NCBI GenBank assembly: GCA_020025885.1
Contig: JAHHRJ010000002.1
Span: 24,546-88,545, forward strand
Direction: 5' to 3'
Origin: Butyricicoccus sp.
GTDB lineage: Bacteria > Bacillota > Clostridia > Oscillospirales > Butyricicoccaceae
Length of the DNA: 64,000 nt
The translations under genes and the position numbers were made by a program. Shown one piece after another: positions 21,362 to 30,059 of this stretch. Numbering within the stretch: the first letter of the stretch is position 1; each line of letters begins with the position of its first letter. Below the pieces are notes generated by a model. It did no database searches and had not been told where the DNA came from. It saw only the letters and a program-made list of their open reading frames with translations.

Positions 21362-21829
21362 ATGAAATTTGAGTTTGACTTTAACAAAATCAAAGCTGCC
21401 GGCATGGACATGGCCGGTAAGAGTGTGGATCTGGCTAACGATCTGGCGGAACGTGCAAAACGAGAGACACGTATCCTGAACGATCAGAGCAAGTTGGCAA
21501 AGGCACAGCGCGAGCTGGGCGCTTTGGTGTACAGCCTGGCAAAGAACGGCGAGAGCAACCAGCCCTTGCTGGATAAGTATATCGATACCATCAGCGCGCT
21601 GGAACAGGAAATCGAACAGCTGCGTGCTGTGGATGAGCCTGCACAGTCCGATGAAGAACCTGAGCAGGTGGTTGTGGACTTTTCCAACGAAGCAGCAGCC
21701 GAGCCTGCATCTGCTCCGGAAGATCCGTTTGCAGACGTACAGGCTCCGGCCGGCCGCTACTGCACTCAGTGCGGCGCACCCGTCCAGGAAGGCGCTCTGT
21801 TCTGCAACCGCTGCGGCGCACAGCTGTAA
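21362..21829 (+). CDS. Small coiled-coil protein with C-terminal zinc ribbon
   Basis: A 155-residue cytoplasmic protein. Residues about 20-90 are helical and charged (coiled-coil-like, with SALEQEIEQLRAV), followed by an acidic Ala/Glu/Pro linker and a C-terminal double-CxxC zinc ribbon: YCTQCGAPV and FCNRCGAQL. Zinc-ribbon tails of this kind are common in Firmicutes regulatory or scaffold proteins; no function is assigned. It has its own promoter and terminator. Confidence 0.75.
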   Translation: MKFEFDFNKIKAAGMDMAGKSVDLANDLAERAKRETRILNDQSKLAKAQRELGALVYSLAKNGESNQPLLDKYIDTISALEQEIEQLRAVDEPAQSDEEPEQVVVDFSNEAAAEPASAPEDPFADVQAPAGRYCTQCGAPVQEGALFCNRCGAQL

Positions 21830-21876
21830 GCGTTAAAAAGGGCTGAAAAACAGCCATTTTGTCTGATTTTGAACCA

Positions 21877-21914
21877 ATACCCGTGTCGATGCCCGTCGGC
21901 ACGGGTATTTTGTT
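21877..21914 (+). terminator. Terminator after zinc-ribbon gene
   Basis: Stem AATACCCGTG/CACGGGTATT with T-rich tail. Confidence 0.75.
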
Positions 21915-21945
21915 GCTGTCAAGCCTCTTTTTTATGGAGAAAACC

Positions 21946-21974
21946 TTGCAATGCTGCCGCTTGTGCGATAAAAT
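21946..21974 (+). promoter_or_regulatory. Promoter of mazG cluster
   Basis: TTGCAA at 21946-21951, 17-bp spacer, TAAAAT at 21969-21974, 30 bp before the mazG start. Confidence 0.6.
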
Positions 21975-22003
21975 AAGGGACAGCAACACTTTGGGAGGAA
22001 AAC

Positions 22004-22729
22004 ATGGCGGCTTATCCGGAAAAAGAAAAGTATACCGCAGAAGATCTGGTCCAGATCATTATGCTGTTGCGCGACCCGGAAGCCGGTTGTCCCTGGGATA
22101 AGGTGCAGACCCACACGTCGATCCGAAAGAACTTTCTGGAAGAAACCTACGAAGCGCTGGAGGCAATCGACGCGGACGATCCTGCTATGATGCGGGAAGA
22201 ATTGGGCGATGTGATGATGCAGGTGGTTTTTCACTGCGTCATGGAAGCGGAAAAACAGAATTTTACCTTTACGGACGTCTGCGATGAAGTGTGCCGTAAG
22301 CTGATTTATCGGCATCCGCACATTTTTGGAACGCCGGAACAGCAAAAAAACGGAATAATGGACTGGGATGCGCTCAAAAATAAGGAAAAGGGACGCCGCA
22401 GTCTGGTAGACGAAATCAATACCGTGCCGAAAACGTTCCCCGCACTGATGAAAGCACAAAAACTGCAAAAGCGCGCACAGCCCTATGGCTGCGTTTGCGG
22501 CGAGCAGGAAACAGCCGGTCACCAGGCACAAGCTGCCCAGCAGGCATTGGCCGAACAGTTGGTGCAGGGCGCTGATGAAGCGCAGGCGCGTGCAAAAGCA
22601 GGCGAATACTTATTCCAGGCTGTGAACTGGGTGCGCAGCGCCGGTATGGACGCAGAAGAAGTTCTTTCCCTGTATAATGACCGCTTTGCACAGGAATGTG
22701 TTGCAAAAGAAGCCAGTAAGCAGGCGTAA
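22004..22729 (+). CDS. mazG: Nucleoside triphosphate pyrophosphohydrolase MazG
   Basis: A 241-residue MazG. The N-terminal MazG domain has LRDPEAGCPWDKVQTH, then the metal-binding EETYEALEAI and EELGDVMMQVVFH (ExxE and ExxD motifs), with a second, partly degenerate MazG-like repeat in the C-terminal half. It hydrolyses NTPs, or ppGpp in some species, to monophosphates. It heads the conserved Firmicutes cluster mazG-hup-rqcP-yabP-yabQ-divIC-S1. Start ATG 22004 follows GGGAGG. Confidence 0.95.
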   Translation: MAAYPEKEKYTAEDLVQIIMLLRDPEAGCPWDKVQTHTSIRKNFLEETYEALEAIDADDPAMMREELGDVMMQVVFHCVMEAEKQNFTFTDVCDEVCRKLIYRHPHIFGTPEQQKNGIMDWDALKNKEKGRRSLVDEINTVPKTFPALMKAQKLQKRAQPYGCVCGEQETAGHQAQAAQQALAEQLVQGADEAQARAKAGEYLFQAVNWVRSAGMDAEEVLSLYNDRFAQECVAKEASKQA

Positions 22730-22774
22730 GCCTGAACTGATAGAAAAAAATCCACATTAACGGAGGAGATTATA

Positions 22775-23044
22775 ATGACTAAGGTTGAACTGATTGCAAA
22801 AGTTGCTGCTGACGCAGATATGAGCAAGAAAGACGCAGAAAAGGCTGTGAACGCTGCTTTTGCAGCTCTGGCTGACGCCCTGCACAATGGCGAGAAGATC
22901 GCTGTTTCCGGCTTCGGTACTTTCGAGGTTCGTGAGCGCGCAGAGCACATGGGCCGCAACCCCCGCACCAAGGAAGAAATCATGATCCCCGCATCCCGCA
23001 CGGTTGCTTTCAAGCCCGGCAAGGCTCTGAAGGATTCTCTGTAA
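22775..23044 (+). CDS. hup: HU-family DNA-binding protein
   Basis: Histone-like HU (89 aa) that bends DNA and compacts the nucleoid. The full HU signature is present: N-terminal [31 protein letters not shown], and the C-terminal [15 protein letters not shown]. Strong ribosome site CGGAGGAG. It has its own terminator just downstream, consistent with high expression. Confidence 0.97.
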   Translation: MTKVELIAKVAADADMSKKDAEKAVNAAFAALADALHNGEKIAVSGFGTFEVRERAEHMGRNPRTKEEIMIPASRTVAFKPGKALKDSL

Positions 23045-23057
23045 TCTGTACACTGCG

Positions 23058-23088
23058 CCCGCCTTGGTTACAAGGCGGGTTTTCTTTT
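23058..23088 (+). terminator. hup terminator
   Basis: CCCGCCTTG-GTTA-CAAGGCGGG followed by TTTTCTTTT. Confidence 0.85.
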
Positions 23089-23109
23089 GAATCGGAGGGA
23101 GCATATTTC

Positions 23110-23358
23110 ATGCGTTTGGATAAGTATTTGAAGGTTTCCCGCCTGATTAAGCGCCGCACCGTAGCCAATGAGGTTGCGGACGCAGGACGCATTTTCGTCA
23201 ACGGCAAGCTGGCCAAGGCCAGCTACGCTGTCAAGGTGGGCGACGAAATCGAAGTAACCTTCGGCAACCGCCCCATCAAGGTGCGTGTGCTGAGCGATGT
23301 AGAGCCGCGTACCAAGGATATTGCGCGCGAAATGTACGAAATCATCAGCGAGGCATAA
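23110..23358 (+). CDS. rqcP: S4-domain RNA-binding protein RqcP
   Basis: An 82-residue S4-domain protein ([34 protein letters not shown]) equal in length and position to RqcP (YabO), which works with RqcH in ribosome-associated quality control to add C-terminal alanine tails to stalled peptides. A strong hairpin lies between it and yabP. Confidence 0.9.
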   Translation: MRLDKYLKVSRLIKRRTVANEVADAGRIFVNGKLAKASYAVKVGDEIEVTFGNRPIKVRVLSDVEPRTKDIAREMYEIISEA

Positions 23359-23363
23359 TTCAG

Positions 23364-23405
23364 CCCCCCTCTGCCGTATACATAAAGCAGAGGGGGGATT
23401 CTTTT
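23364..23405 (+). terminator. Hairpin between rqcP and yabP
   Basis: CCCCCCTCTGC and its complement with a loop of about 14 nt, followed by ATTCTTTT. It may act as a partial terminator that separates the growth genes from the sporulation genes. Confidence 0.7.
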
Positions 23406-23421
23406 GCCCAAGGAACAAAGA

Positions 23422-23700
23422 ATGCAGGAGCCGACTGTGCAAAGCACCTTACCGCACCAGATCATTTTGGACGGGAGAGCGCACCTTACTGCCACCGGCG
23501 TTCTGCGCATGCTGCATTGCGATGAAACCAGCGCCGCAATGGATACCAGCAAAGGAACGTTGACGATTCAGGGCCGGGGGCTGTCAGTGCGCAAGGTCAG
23601 CCTGGAAACCGGCGATGTGATCATCGAAGGCCAGGTGGACAGCATGGCCTACACCGAGCGCGTAACAGCACTTTCCTTCTGGGAAAGGCTGCTGCACTAA
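23422..23700 (+). CDS. yabP: Spore-coat morphogenesis protein YabP
   Basis: A 92-residue YabP-like protein (HQIILDGRAHLTATGVLRM, GLSVRKVSLETGDVIIEGQV). YabP and YabQ are sporulation proteins needed for spore cortex formation in Bacillus. ATG 23422 follows AAGGA; an alternative TTG at 23404 adds six residues. The stop overlaps the yabQ start. Confidence 0.85.
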   Translation: MQEPTVQSTLPHQIILDGRAHLTATGVLRMLHCDETSAAMDTSKGTLTIQGRGLSVRKVSLETGDVIIEGQVDSMAYTERVTALSFWERLLH

Positions 23701-24116
23701 TGCCGCCGCAGAATCTGCCCCTGCAAATCGGCCAGGACTTGATCCACTGCATGGGGCTGGGGCTTTTGGTGGGGCTGGTGCGCATCTGTTTGCCGTACCG
23801 CTGGCGCGGGGCAGCAGCGTGCGCGGATTTTCTTTGTACGGGGCTTTGTATGCTGCTGCTGCAAAGCTACGCGGCCGGGTACAGCCAGGCTGGCGTTTTT
23901 CGCTGGTACATGCTGGTTTGTGCGGGCGTTGGCGTGTGGGCAGTGGAGCAGATTTTGTGCGCGGGAAAGAAAAAGGCGGAGCGCCGCGCCGAGACGGTAC
24001 TGCGCAAATGGCGAAAAAATGTCGGCAGACGCACAAAAAAACAACCGCCGCACAGAAAAACCAAGCAAAAACAGTTGCAAAAGAACGGCGTCTTGTTGTA
24101 TAATTCAAATATGTAA
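23700..24116 (+). CDS. yabQ: Sporulation protein YabQ
   Basis: A 138-residue membrane protein at the YabQ position, with hydrophobic segments near residues 14-29, 35-58 and 65-83 and a basic Lys/Arg/Gln-rich C-terminus. Sequence similarity to known YabQ is low by eye and it is shorter than the Bacillus protein (about 210 aa); the call rests on topology and gene order. Its ATG overlaps the yabP stop by one base. Confidence 0.75.
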   Translation: MPPQNLPLQIGQDLIHCMGLGLLVGLVRICLPYRWRGAAACADFLCTGLCMLLLQSYAAGYSQAGVFRWYMLVCAGVGVWAVEQILCAGKKKAERRAETVLRKWRKNVGRRTKKQPPHRKTKQKQLQKNGVLLYNSNM

Positions 24117-24162
24117 CACAAGCTGCCGGCACTTGCCGCACAGGAAAGGGGCATGAGGCAAT

Positions 24163-24459
24163 ATGCAGAGAAAAGCAAAGAAAAAGCTGCATCTTTCTGC
24201 GGCCATCCCGGTACTGATCGGAATGGTTCTGATCGTTATGATGACAGCGGCCTATGTGTCTGACCTGATGATGATCGCGGCAAAAAAGCAGGAGCTGTCC
24301 GGTGTGCAGGCACAGCTGGATCAGCAAAAGGCATCGAATGCCGAACTGCAGCGTATTCTGGACGGCGATGACGCCGCAATTCAGGAGCGCGTGGCGCGTG
24401 ATACCTATGATTACGCAGCGCCCAACGAACGGGTGTTTGTGGATATGTCTGGCAAGTAA
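24163..24459 (+). CDS. divIC: Cell-division septum protein DivIC/FtsB
   Basis: A 98-residue bitopic protein with a basic N-terminus, one membrane helix (about 14-35), a coiled coil (about 38-70, KKQELSGVQAQLDQQK) and a short C-terminal region ending in APNERVFVDMSGK, typical of the FtsB/DivIC family. It would bind FtsL and DivIB at the divisome. Gene order supports the assignment. Confidence 0.88.
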   Translation: MQRKAKKKLHLSAAIPVLIGMVLIVMMTAAYVSDLMMIAAKKQELSGVQAQLDQQKASNAELQRILDGDDAAIQERVARDTYDYAAPNERVFVDMSGK

Positions 24460-24525
24460 ACCCTTGCGTGCAGAAACTTTGCGGAATTTGCACGCATCTA
24501 TTTTCTAAAAGAGGAGTATTGTAGT

Positions 24526-25038
24526 TTGGCAATTGAGGTAGGAAGCGTTCTGGAGGGAAAGGTTACCGGTATCAAGAGCTTTGGTGCTTTCGTAGCCCTG
24601 CCGGAAGGCAAGAGCGGTTTGGTTCATATTTCTGAGGTGTCCAACTCTTTCGTTGAGGACATCAACACCGTCCTGAAAGAGGGCGAAACGGTCAAAGTCA
24701 AGGTCATGAGCATCGCAGAGGACGGCAAGATTGCACTGTCCATCAAGCGCCTGCTGCCCAGAGAGCCGCGCCCCGAACAGCGCGGCAATGGCGACCGTGG
24801 TGACCGTGGCAATTATCGCGGCAACGGCGGCCAGCGCCCGAACGGCCAGCGCCGTGCACCGCGCAATGAGGCACCTCGCGTGTGGCAGCCCAAGAAGGTG
24901 GAAACGCCGGAGAATATGAGCTTTGAGGACATGATGAGCCGATTCAAGAGCCAGAGCGAAGATAAGCTGGCTTCTCTGAATGCCGATGCTCCCCACAACC
25001 GCCGCGGCGGCTATGGCAATCGAAGCCGTCGGAAATAA
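24526..25038 (+). CDS. S1 RNA-binding domain protein (YabR-like)
   Basis: A 170-residue protein with one S1 domain at about 1-75 (GSVLEGKVTGIKSFGAFVAL, SGLVHISEVS, VKVMSIAEDGKIALSIKR), then an Arg/Gly/Asn-rich disordered part with RGD-type repeats (about 85-115). It is the usual end gene of the divIC cluster. Start is TTG 24526 with AGAGGAG upstream. Confidence 0.9.
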   Translation: MAIEVGSVLEGKVTGIKSFGAFVALPEGKSGLVHISEVSNSFVEDINTVLKEGETVKVKVMSIAEDGKIALSIKRLLPREPRPEQRGNGDRGDRGNYRGNGGQRPNGQRRAPRNEAPRVWQPKKVETPENMSFEDMMSRFKSQSEDKLASLNADAPHNRRGGYGNRSRRK

Positions 25039-25052
25039 GCAAAGCAATGGAT

Positions 25053-25085
25053 CGGGCCTGCCCCAGCCGGGGGCGGGCTCTTTTT
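25053..25085 (+). terminator. Terminator after S1 gene
   Basis: GC-rich imperfect stem GGGCCTGCCCC with GGGGGCGGGCT, then TTTTT. Confidence 0.75.
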
Positions 25086-25104
25086 CTGAAATGACAGGAG
25101 TAAA

Positions 25105-26286
25105 ATGATGACGAAATATGATTTGGTAGCGCCTTGCTACTTTGGCTGCGAGGCCACTGCAAACTTTGAGCTGAAGCGCATCGGCGCAGAAAACATCCGC
25201 GTAACGGACGGCCGCCTGTTGTTTTCCGGCGGCGCAGAGATGATCGCTGCGGCAAACCTGAACCTGCGCACCGTAGAGCGCGTGCTGATTCTGCTCAAGA
25301 CCTATCCGGCTACCACCTTCGACGAGCTGTTTGACGGTGTGTACTCCATTCCCTGGGAAGAAATTCTGCCCGCAGATGCCGAGTTCCCAGTCAAGGGATC
25401 TTCGCTGTCCAGCCAGCTGTCCAGCGTGCCTGCCTGCCAGAGCATCGTGAAAAAGGCTGTGGTCAAGCGCCTGATGAACTACCACAAGGTTTCTACGCTG
25501 CCGGAAAGCGGCACGCTGTATAAGATTCGCTTCTCGCTGCGCAAGAACGTGTGCGAAATCATGCTGGATACCACCGGTGACGGCCTGCACAAGCGCGGTT
25601 ACCGCCGCAACTCCACCGAAGCACCCATCAAGGAGACGCTGGCAGCTACGATTGCTGATATCGGCCGTGTACGCCGCGACAGCATTGTGGAAGACCCGTT
25701 CTGCGGCAGCGGCACGATGGTGATTGAAGCGGCACAGAAGGCAATGAACATTGCGCCCGGCCTGAAGCGTCGCTTTGCAGCAGAGCGTTACAGCTTCCTG
25801 CCTTCCGGTATTTGGGCAGAGCAGCGCCAGAAGGCTCTGGCAGAAGCAAAGCTGGACGCAGGCTTTGAGGGCATCGGCTACGATATCGACCCCAACGCAG
25901 TTGCACTGGCAAACGCAAACGCAAAGCTGGCAGGCGTCGAAAAGCGCTGCCATTTTGAAGTGGCAGACGTGGCTGATTTCGTGGCACGTCCTGAAGCTAT
26001 CGTTCTGACCAACCCCCCGTATGGCGAGCGTCTGGGCAGCCTGGACGAAGCAGCACGTCTGGCACACACGCTGGGCCAGCGCCTGGAAGAACATCCTTGC
26101 ACCGGCGTGAACGTCATTACGGCAGATATGGAGTTCGAGAGCCATTACGGCAAGCGCGCAACCAAGCGCCGCAAGATGTATAACGGCATGATTCCCTGCC
26201 AGATTTATATGTACTACAATGCGCCTAAGTTCGATAAGCCCAGAGAGCCCAAGGCAAAGTTTGATAAGAAATTTGAGAAAAAGTAA
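25105..26286 (+). CDS. THUMP-domain class I RNA methyltransferase (RlmL/YpsC-like)
   Basis: A 393-residue SAM-dependent methyltransferase. The N-terminal part (about 1-160) is a ferredoxin-like/THUMP RNA-binding region; the C-terminal Rossmann part has DPFCGSGTMVIEAA (SAM loop), GYDIDPNAVALANANAK, and the N6/N2-type catalytic motif TNPPYGERLG. Homologues methylate 23S rRNA guanine N2. It ends in a Lys-rich tail. Start ATG 25105 after CAGGAG. Confidence 0.9.
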   Translation: MMTKYDLVAPCYFGCEATANFELKRIGAENIRVTDGRLLFSGGAEMIAAANLNLRTVERVLILLKTYPATTFDELFDGVYSIPWEEILPADAEFPVKGSSLSSQLSSVPACQSIVKKAVVKRLMNYHKVSTLPESGTLYKIRFSLRKNVCEIMLDTTGDGLHKRGYRRNSTEAPIKETLAATIADIGRVRRDSIVEDPFCGSGTMVIEAAQKAMNIAPGLKRRFAAERYSFLPSGIWAEQRQKALAEAKLDAGFEGIGYDIDPNAVALANANAKLAGVEKRCHFEVADVADFVARPEAIVLTNPPYGERLGSLDEAARLAHTLGQRLEEHPCTGVNVITADMEFESHYGKRATKRRKMYNGMIPCQIYMYYNAPKFDKPREPKAKFDKKFEKK

Positions 26287-26298
26287 GTTCTCGCATAA

Positions 26299-26339
26299 AA
26301 ATAGACCGATGTGGCAGATCACATCGGTCTATTTTTTGG
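26299..26339. terminator. Bidirectional terminator
   Basis: Perfect 13-bp stem ATAGACCGATGTG with its complement, A-run on one side and T-run on the other, between two convergent genes. Confidence 0.85.
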
Positions 26340-26379
26340 TATGTGAGAGTTTCCAGTGGCACAGGCGGCAATACTAGGC

Positions 26380-27291
26380 TTATACGCCTGTAAAATCAAA
26401 GCTGGGCGTGTATTCCTCTTTGGCGCTGCTCTTTTCCTGCATATAGCCATCCGTCAGGCCAAGTTCGATGGCGCGGTCGATGACCTTGCGGTATTCGTAG
26501 GTCGTGATGCGCCGACCGATGCCGTGTTCGGCTGCCTTGTAAAACGGCGTGAACTGGCTCATCAGGCTGGGCAGGAAATGGTTCGGGAATTCCGCTTTCA
26601 GCGCGGCAATGGTTTCCAGCACGGCAAGGCTGTCCTGCACATGGCCGGGGATTGCCAGATGCCGCAGGATAGTGCCTTTCTGCAAGATGCCCTGTTCATC
26701 ATAAACCAGCGGCCCGGCCTGCTGGAGCATGGCACGGATAGCGTCTTTCGCCACCTGCGGATAATTTGCCGCACCGGACAGCTCCGCCGCCAGGGTGGGG
26801 GAATCATATTTCAAATCAGCCAGCCAAATATCAATGTAGCCACGCCAGGCTTCGATGCTTTCCAGCGTTTCATAGCCGCCGGTATTGCACACGATGGGCA
26901 GGTGCAGACCTTTTTCACGCGCAATATCCAGCGCGGCGCAAATCCAGGGACGCCACTGGCCAGGTGTGACCAGATTGATGTTGTGGGCACCCTGCGCCTG
27001 CAATTCCAGAAAGATCTCAGCCAGCCGCTCAATAGAAATTTCCTTGCCGCGCGCCTCGGCACTGATGGGGAAATTCTGGCAGTAACAGCACTTCAGGCTG
27101 CATCCGGAAAAAAACACCGTTCCGCTGCCGCGTGTGCCGCTGATGCAGGGTTCTTCCCAATGGTGCAGACCGGCGCGTGCCACTTTTAATTGGTCGGCTG
27201 CACCGCAGAAACCGGCCTTTGCATGGGCACGGTCTGCACCACAAAGGCGCGGGCACAGGGTACAGTGTTCAGGGGGAAAACTTACAGACAT
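26380..27291 (-). CDS. PflA/PflX-like radical SAM protein (COG1313-type)
   Basis: A 303-residue radical SAM protein. The motif CSLKCCYCQ (CxxxCxxC) at about residue 64 is preceded by an N-terminal cysteine group, CTLCPRLCG and GFCGA, that could bind another metal site. NLVTPGQWRPW and IVCNTGGYETLE follow the family pattern of uncharacterised PflX/activase-like proteins. The target glycyl-radical or other substrate is unknown, and no glycyl-radical enzyme is nearby. Confidence 0.85.
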   Translation of the reverse strand: MSVSFPPEHCTLCPRLCGADRAHAKAGFCGAADQLKVARAGLHHWEEPCISGTRGSGTVFFSGCSLKCCYCQNFPISAEARGKEISIERLAEIFLELQAQGAHNINLVTPGQWRPWICAALDIAREKGLHLPIVCNTGGYETLESIEAWRGYIDIWLADLKYDSPTLAAELSGAANYPQVAKDAIRAMLQQAGPLVYDEQGILQKGTILRHLAIPGHVQDSLAVLETIAALKAEFPNHFLPSLMSQFTPFYKAAEHGIGRRITTYEYRKVIDRAIELGLTDGYMQEKSSAKEEYTPSFDFTGV

Positions 27292-27611
27292 ATCAAGCTC
27301 CTTACCGCATTTTTAAACATTTACGGCAATTATAACACCGGATAAAAACTTTTGCAAAAGACAGCGGAAAAGGCGGAAAAAAGCCCGGAAACAGCCCGGT
27401 ACAGGTGGTTTTGCACATGACGGGGAAGATAAAATCTCGGAAAAAGAGAAAATTTAGAAGAAAAAGTGTAAAAAGCAGATTTACCTTTGCTTTTTGAGCG
27501 GCATTGTGTATAATATAATAGTTATGCTGCGTACAAATGTGTGCGTAGCGAAATCTGATTACATTACACGGATTTCTTTAGGAACCCAAGGCTCATAAAG
27601 GAGTAATCGTT
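27292..27611 (+). promoter_or_regulatory. murA upstream region with promoter
   Basis: 320 bp between divergent genes. The best promoter for murA is TTGCTT at 27487-27492, 16-bp spacer, TATAAT at 27509-27514. No gene or RNA motif was recognised in the rest. Confidence 0.6.
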
Positions 27612-28874
27612 TTGGAAAAATTTGTAATTCATGGCGGCAAACCGCTGCATGGTGAAGTGGTTATTTCCGGCGCAAAAAATGCGGCTGTGGCGATTCTGCC
27701 CGCCACGATTCTTGCTGCCGGTAAGTGCAGAATCGAAAATCTGCCCGACATTAGCGATGTCCACGTCAGCCTGGATATTTTGAAGGCACTGGGCGCTGAA
27801 ATTGAGAAAATCAACCGTAATACCTACCTGATCGACACCACCAATCTGACCAGCACCGATGTGCCGGAGGATATGTCGCGCCAGATGCGTGCCAGCTACT
27901 ACTTCCTGGGCGCACTGCTGAGCCGTTTCGGTCGTGCACAGGTAGCAATGCCCGGTGGCTGCAACCTGGGCCCTCGCCCCATTGACCAGCACTTGAAGGC
28001 ATTCAGCGCACTGGGTGCTACCGAGAGCGTGGACTATGGCATGATCAGCGTCCGCAGCCAGGAGCTGAACGGCGCACATGTGTTCTTTGACAAGGTGAGC
28101 GTGGGTGCAACCATCAACGGTATGCTGTCCGCTGTTATGGCAAAAGGCCAGACTGTTCTGGAAAACTGCGCCAAGGAACCCCACGTTGTTGATATTGCAA
28201 ACTTCTTGAATATGTGCGGCGCAAATGTGCGCGGCGCAGGCACGGACGTGATCAAGATCCGCGGCGTTGAGCGGATGCACGGCTGTGAATACAGCATCAT
28301 TCCCGATCAGATCGAAGCAGGCAGCTACATGGTGGCTGCTGCGGCAACTGGCGGCGATGTGCTGATTAAGAACGTCACTCCCAAGCACTTGGAGCCCATT
28401 ACCGTCAAGCTGATGATGGCTGGTGCTACCGTGGAGCAGTTTGACGATTCAGTGCGCGTTTCCCGCACGGGCGACGTAAATCCTGTAAAGATCAACACCA
28501 TGCCGCATCCCGGTTTTCCCACCGACATGCAGCCTTTGATGAGCGTATTGCTGACCATCGCAAAGGGTACCAGCACCGTGACCGAAGGCATCTGGGATAA
28601 CCGTTTCCGCTATGCGGACGAGCTGGCTAAGATGGGCGTTCGCATCCAGGTTGACGGCCAGGTGGCTGTGATCCAGGGCGTGGACGAGCTGCGTCCTGCA
28701 CCGCTGCGTGCAAGCGACCTGCGTGCAGGTGCTGCAATCGTGGTTGCTGCTTTGATGGCGGACGGCGTGAGCGAAGTGACCGAGATCGGCCACATTGAGC
28801 GCGGCTACGAGCGCATCGTGGAAAAGCTGCAGGCACTGGGCGCGGATATTCACCGCGAAGAAAGCAGCATGTAA
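27612..28874 (+). CDS. murA: UDP-N-acetylglucosamine 1-carboxyvinyltransferase
   Basis: MurA (420 aa) transfers enolpyruvate from PEP to UDP-GlcNAc, the first committed step of peptidoglycan synthesis and the fosfomycin target. GAKNA with the conserved Lys22 and the catalytic loop MPGGCNLGPRPID with Cys117 are present, so the enzyme is of the fosfomycin-sensitive Cys type. Later landmarks are GTDVIKIRG and the C-terminal HIERGYERIVEKL. It starts at TTG 27612 after AAAGGAG. A terminator follows before the WalJ-like gene. Confidence 0.96.
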   Translation: MEKFVIHGGKPLHGEVVISGAKNAAVAILPATILAAGKCRIENLPDISDVHVSLDILKALGAEIEKINRNTYLIDTTNLTSTDVPEDMSRQMRASYYFLGALLSRFGRAQVAMPGGCNLGPRPIDQHLKAFSALGATESVDYGMISVRSQELNGAHVFFDKVSVGATINGMLSAVMAKGQTVLENCAKEPHVVDIANFLNMCGANVRGAGTDVIKIRGVERMHGCEYSIIPDQIEAGSYMVAAAATGGDVLIKNVTPKHLEPITVKLMMAGATVEQFDDSVRVSRTGDVNPVKINTMPHPGFPTDMQPLMSVLLTIAKGTSTVTEGIWDNRFRYADELAKMGVRIQVDGQVAVIQGVDELRPAPLRASDLRAGAAIVVAALMADGVSEVTEIGHIERGYERIVEKLQALGADIHREESSM

Positions 28875-28895
28875 GCCTGCAATATAGATATCAGA

Positions 28896-28927
28896 CAGCC
28901 GCATCGGCAGGTGCGGCTGTTTTTTAT
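28896..28927 (+). terminator. murA terminator
   Basis: CAGCCGCA/TGCGGCTG stem with TTTTTT tail. Confidence 0.8.
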
Positions 28928-28954
28928 GGAAGATTGGAAGAAGGAGAAAACGCA

Positions 28955-29746
28955 ATGGCAGAGTTCATTTCGCTGTATTCCGGTTCGTCGGGCAATTGCA
29001 GTGTGATTCGCTCCGGTAACCGATATTTGATGGTAGATATGGGCAAGTGCTGCCGTACCACGGTAAACGCTCTGAAAGAGCTGAACTTGACCATTGAAGA
29101 CTGCGACGGCATCCTAATCACGCACGAGCACAGCGACCATGTAAAGGGCCTGAATGTCTTTCTGAAGCACTACCGTGTTCCGGTATATGGTGCAGCGGAT
29201 ACGCTGGATATGCTGCAGCAAAACGGTCTGGTGCCGCCGGACAGCGACCTGATCACGCTTGGCTGCAATGCGCCGGAAGATTTGGGCGCGTTCCGCGTGG
29301 AAATGTTCCGCACCAGCCACGATGTGCCTTGCGTGGGATACCGGATTGCCACGCCGGACGGCCGCCAGATGGCCATTGCGACTGACCTTGGTATTTTGAC
29401 GCCGGGTGTACATAAAGCGCTGGACGGCTGCGATATGGTTGCGCTGGAAAGCAATTATGACCTGCGTATGCTGCGGGAAGGACCGTATCCTTACTACCTG
29501 CGTGCTCGCATTGAAAGTCCGCGCGGACACCTGTCCAACGATGAATGCAGCGCTAAGGTGCTGGAATTGATTCAGAGCGGCTGCAAAAAAATCGCTTTAT
29601 GCCATTTGTCGCAGGAAAATAATACGCCGGAACTGGCGCTGCGCAGTGTGTTCAATACGCTGGGTGCAGCAGGTGTTGTACCGCCGGCAGATTGCATTGT
29701 CCAGACACAAAGACGAAGCGAAATCAGTCCGCCGCTTGCTTTCTGA
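28955..29746 (+). CDS. MBL-fold protein, WalJ/YycJ-like
   Basis: A 263-residue metallo-beta-lactamase-fold protein. SLYSGSSGNCSVI, the zinc motif THEHSDHVKGL, ATDLG and the C-terminal CHLSQENN match the WalJ/YycJ (VicX) family, linked elsewhere to the WalRK cell-wall system and DNA replication. No walRK is in the window. Start ATG 28955 follows AAGGAG. Confidence 0.85.
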   Translation: MAEFISLYSGSSGNCSVIRSGNRYLMVDMGKCCRTTVNALKELNLTIEDCDGILITHEHSDHVKGLNVFLKHYRVPVYGAADTLDMLQQNGLVPPDSDLITLGCNAPEDLGAFRVEMFRTSHDVPCVGYRIATPDGRQMAIATDLGILTPGVHKALDGCDMVALESNYDLRMLREGPYPYYLRARIESPRGHLSNDECSAKVLELIQSGCKKIALCHLSQENNTPELALRSVFNTLGAAGVVPPADCIVQTQRRSEISPPLAF

Positions 29747-30059
29747 TCCTTCGTTTGCAAAGAAAAATAAAACAGGCATCGTTCAGAAGATTCTGGGCGG
29801 TGCCTGTTTTGCATGATGCAGAAAAAGCGGCCAAACAAAATGCCAATACAGAGGGCTGTTTTGAAAAGGATACGTTTCGACGTTTTTTTTCGTGAAGGTC
29901 ATGCATTTTGAGAGCAAAATATGCCAGTGCGCTATACAGAAGTAACAGAAAAACGTCGTTTGCTTGAAAAGAAGGGAAAGCGTGATATAATTCTACTGAA
30001 AGAGGACGTTTTCATTTGTGCAGTTTATCTATTTGAATGTTTGGAAAGAGGGAAAGACC
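29747..30059 (+). promoter_or_regulatory. Terminator and lectin-gene promoter region
   Basis: An AAACAGGCA/TGCCTGTTT hairpin at about 29768-29812 ends the previous gene. A promoter for the lectin gene fits TTGAAA at 29964-29969, 16-bp spacer, TATAAT at 29986-29991. Confidence 0.65.
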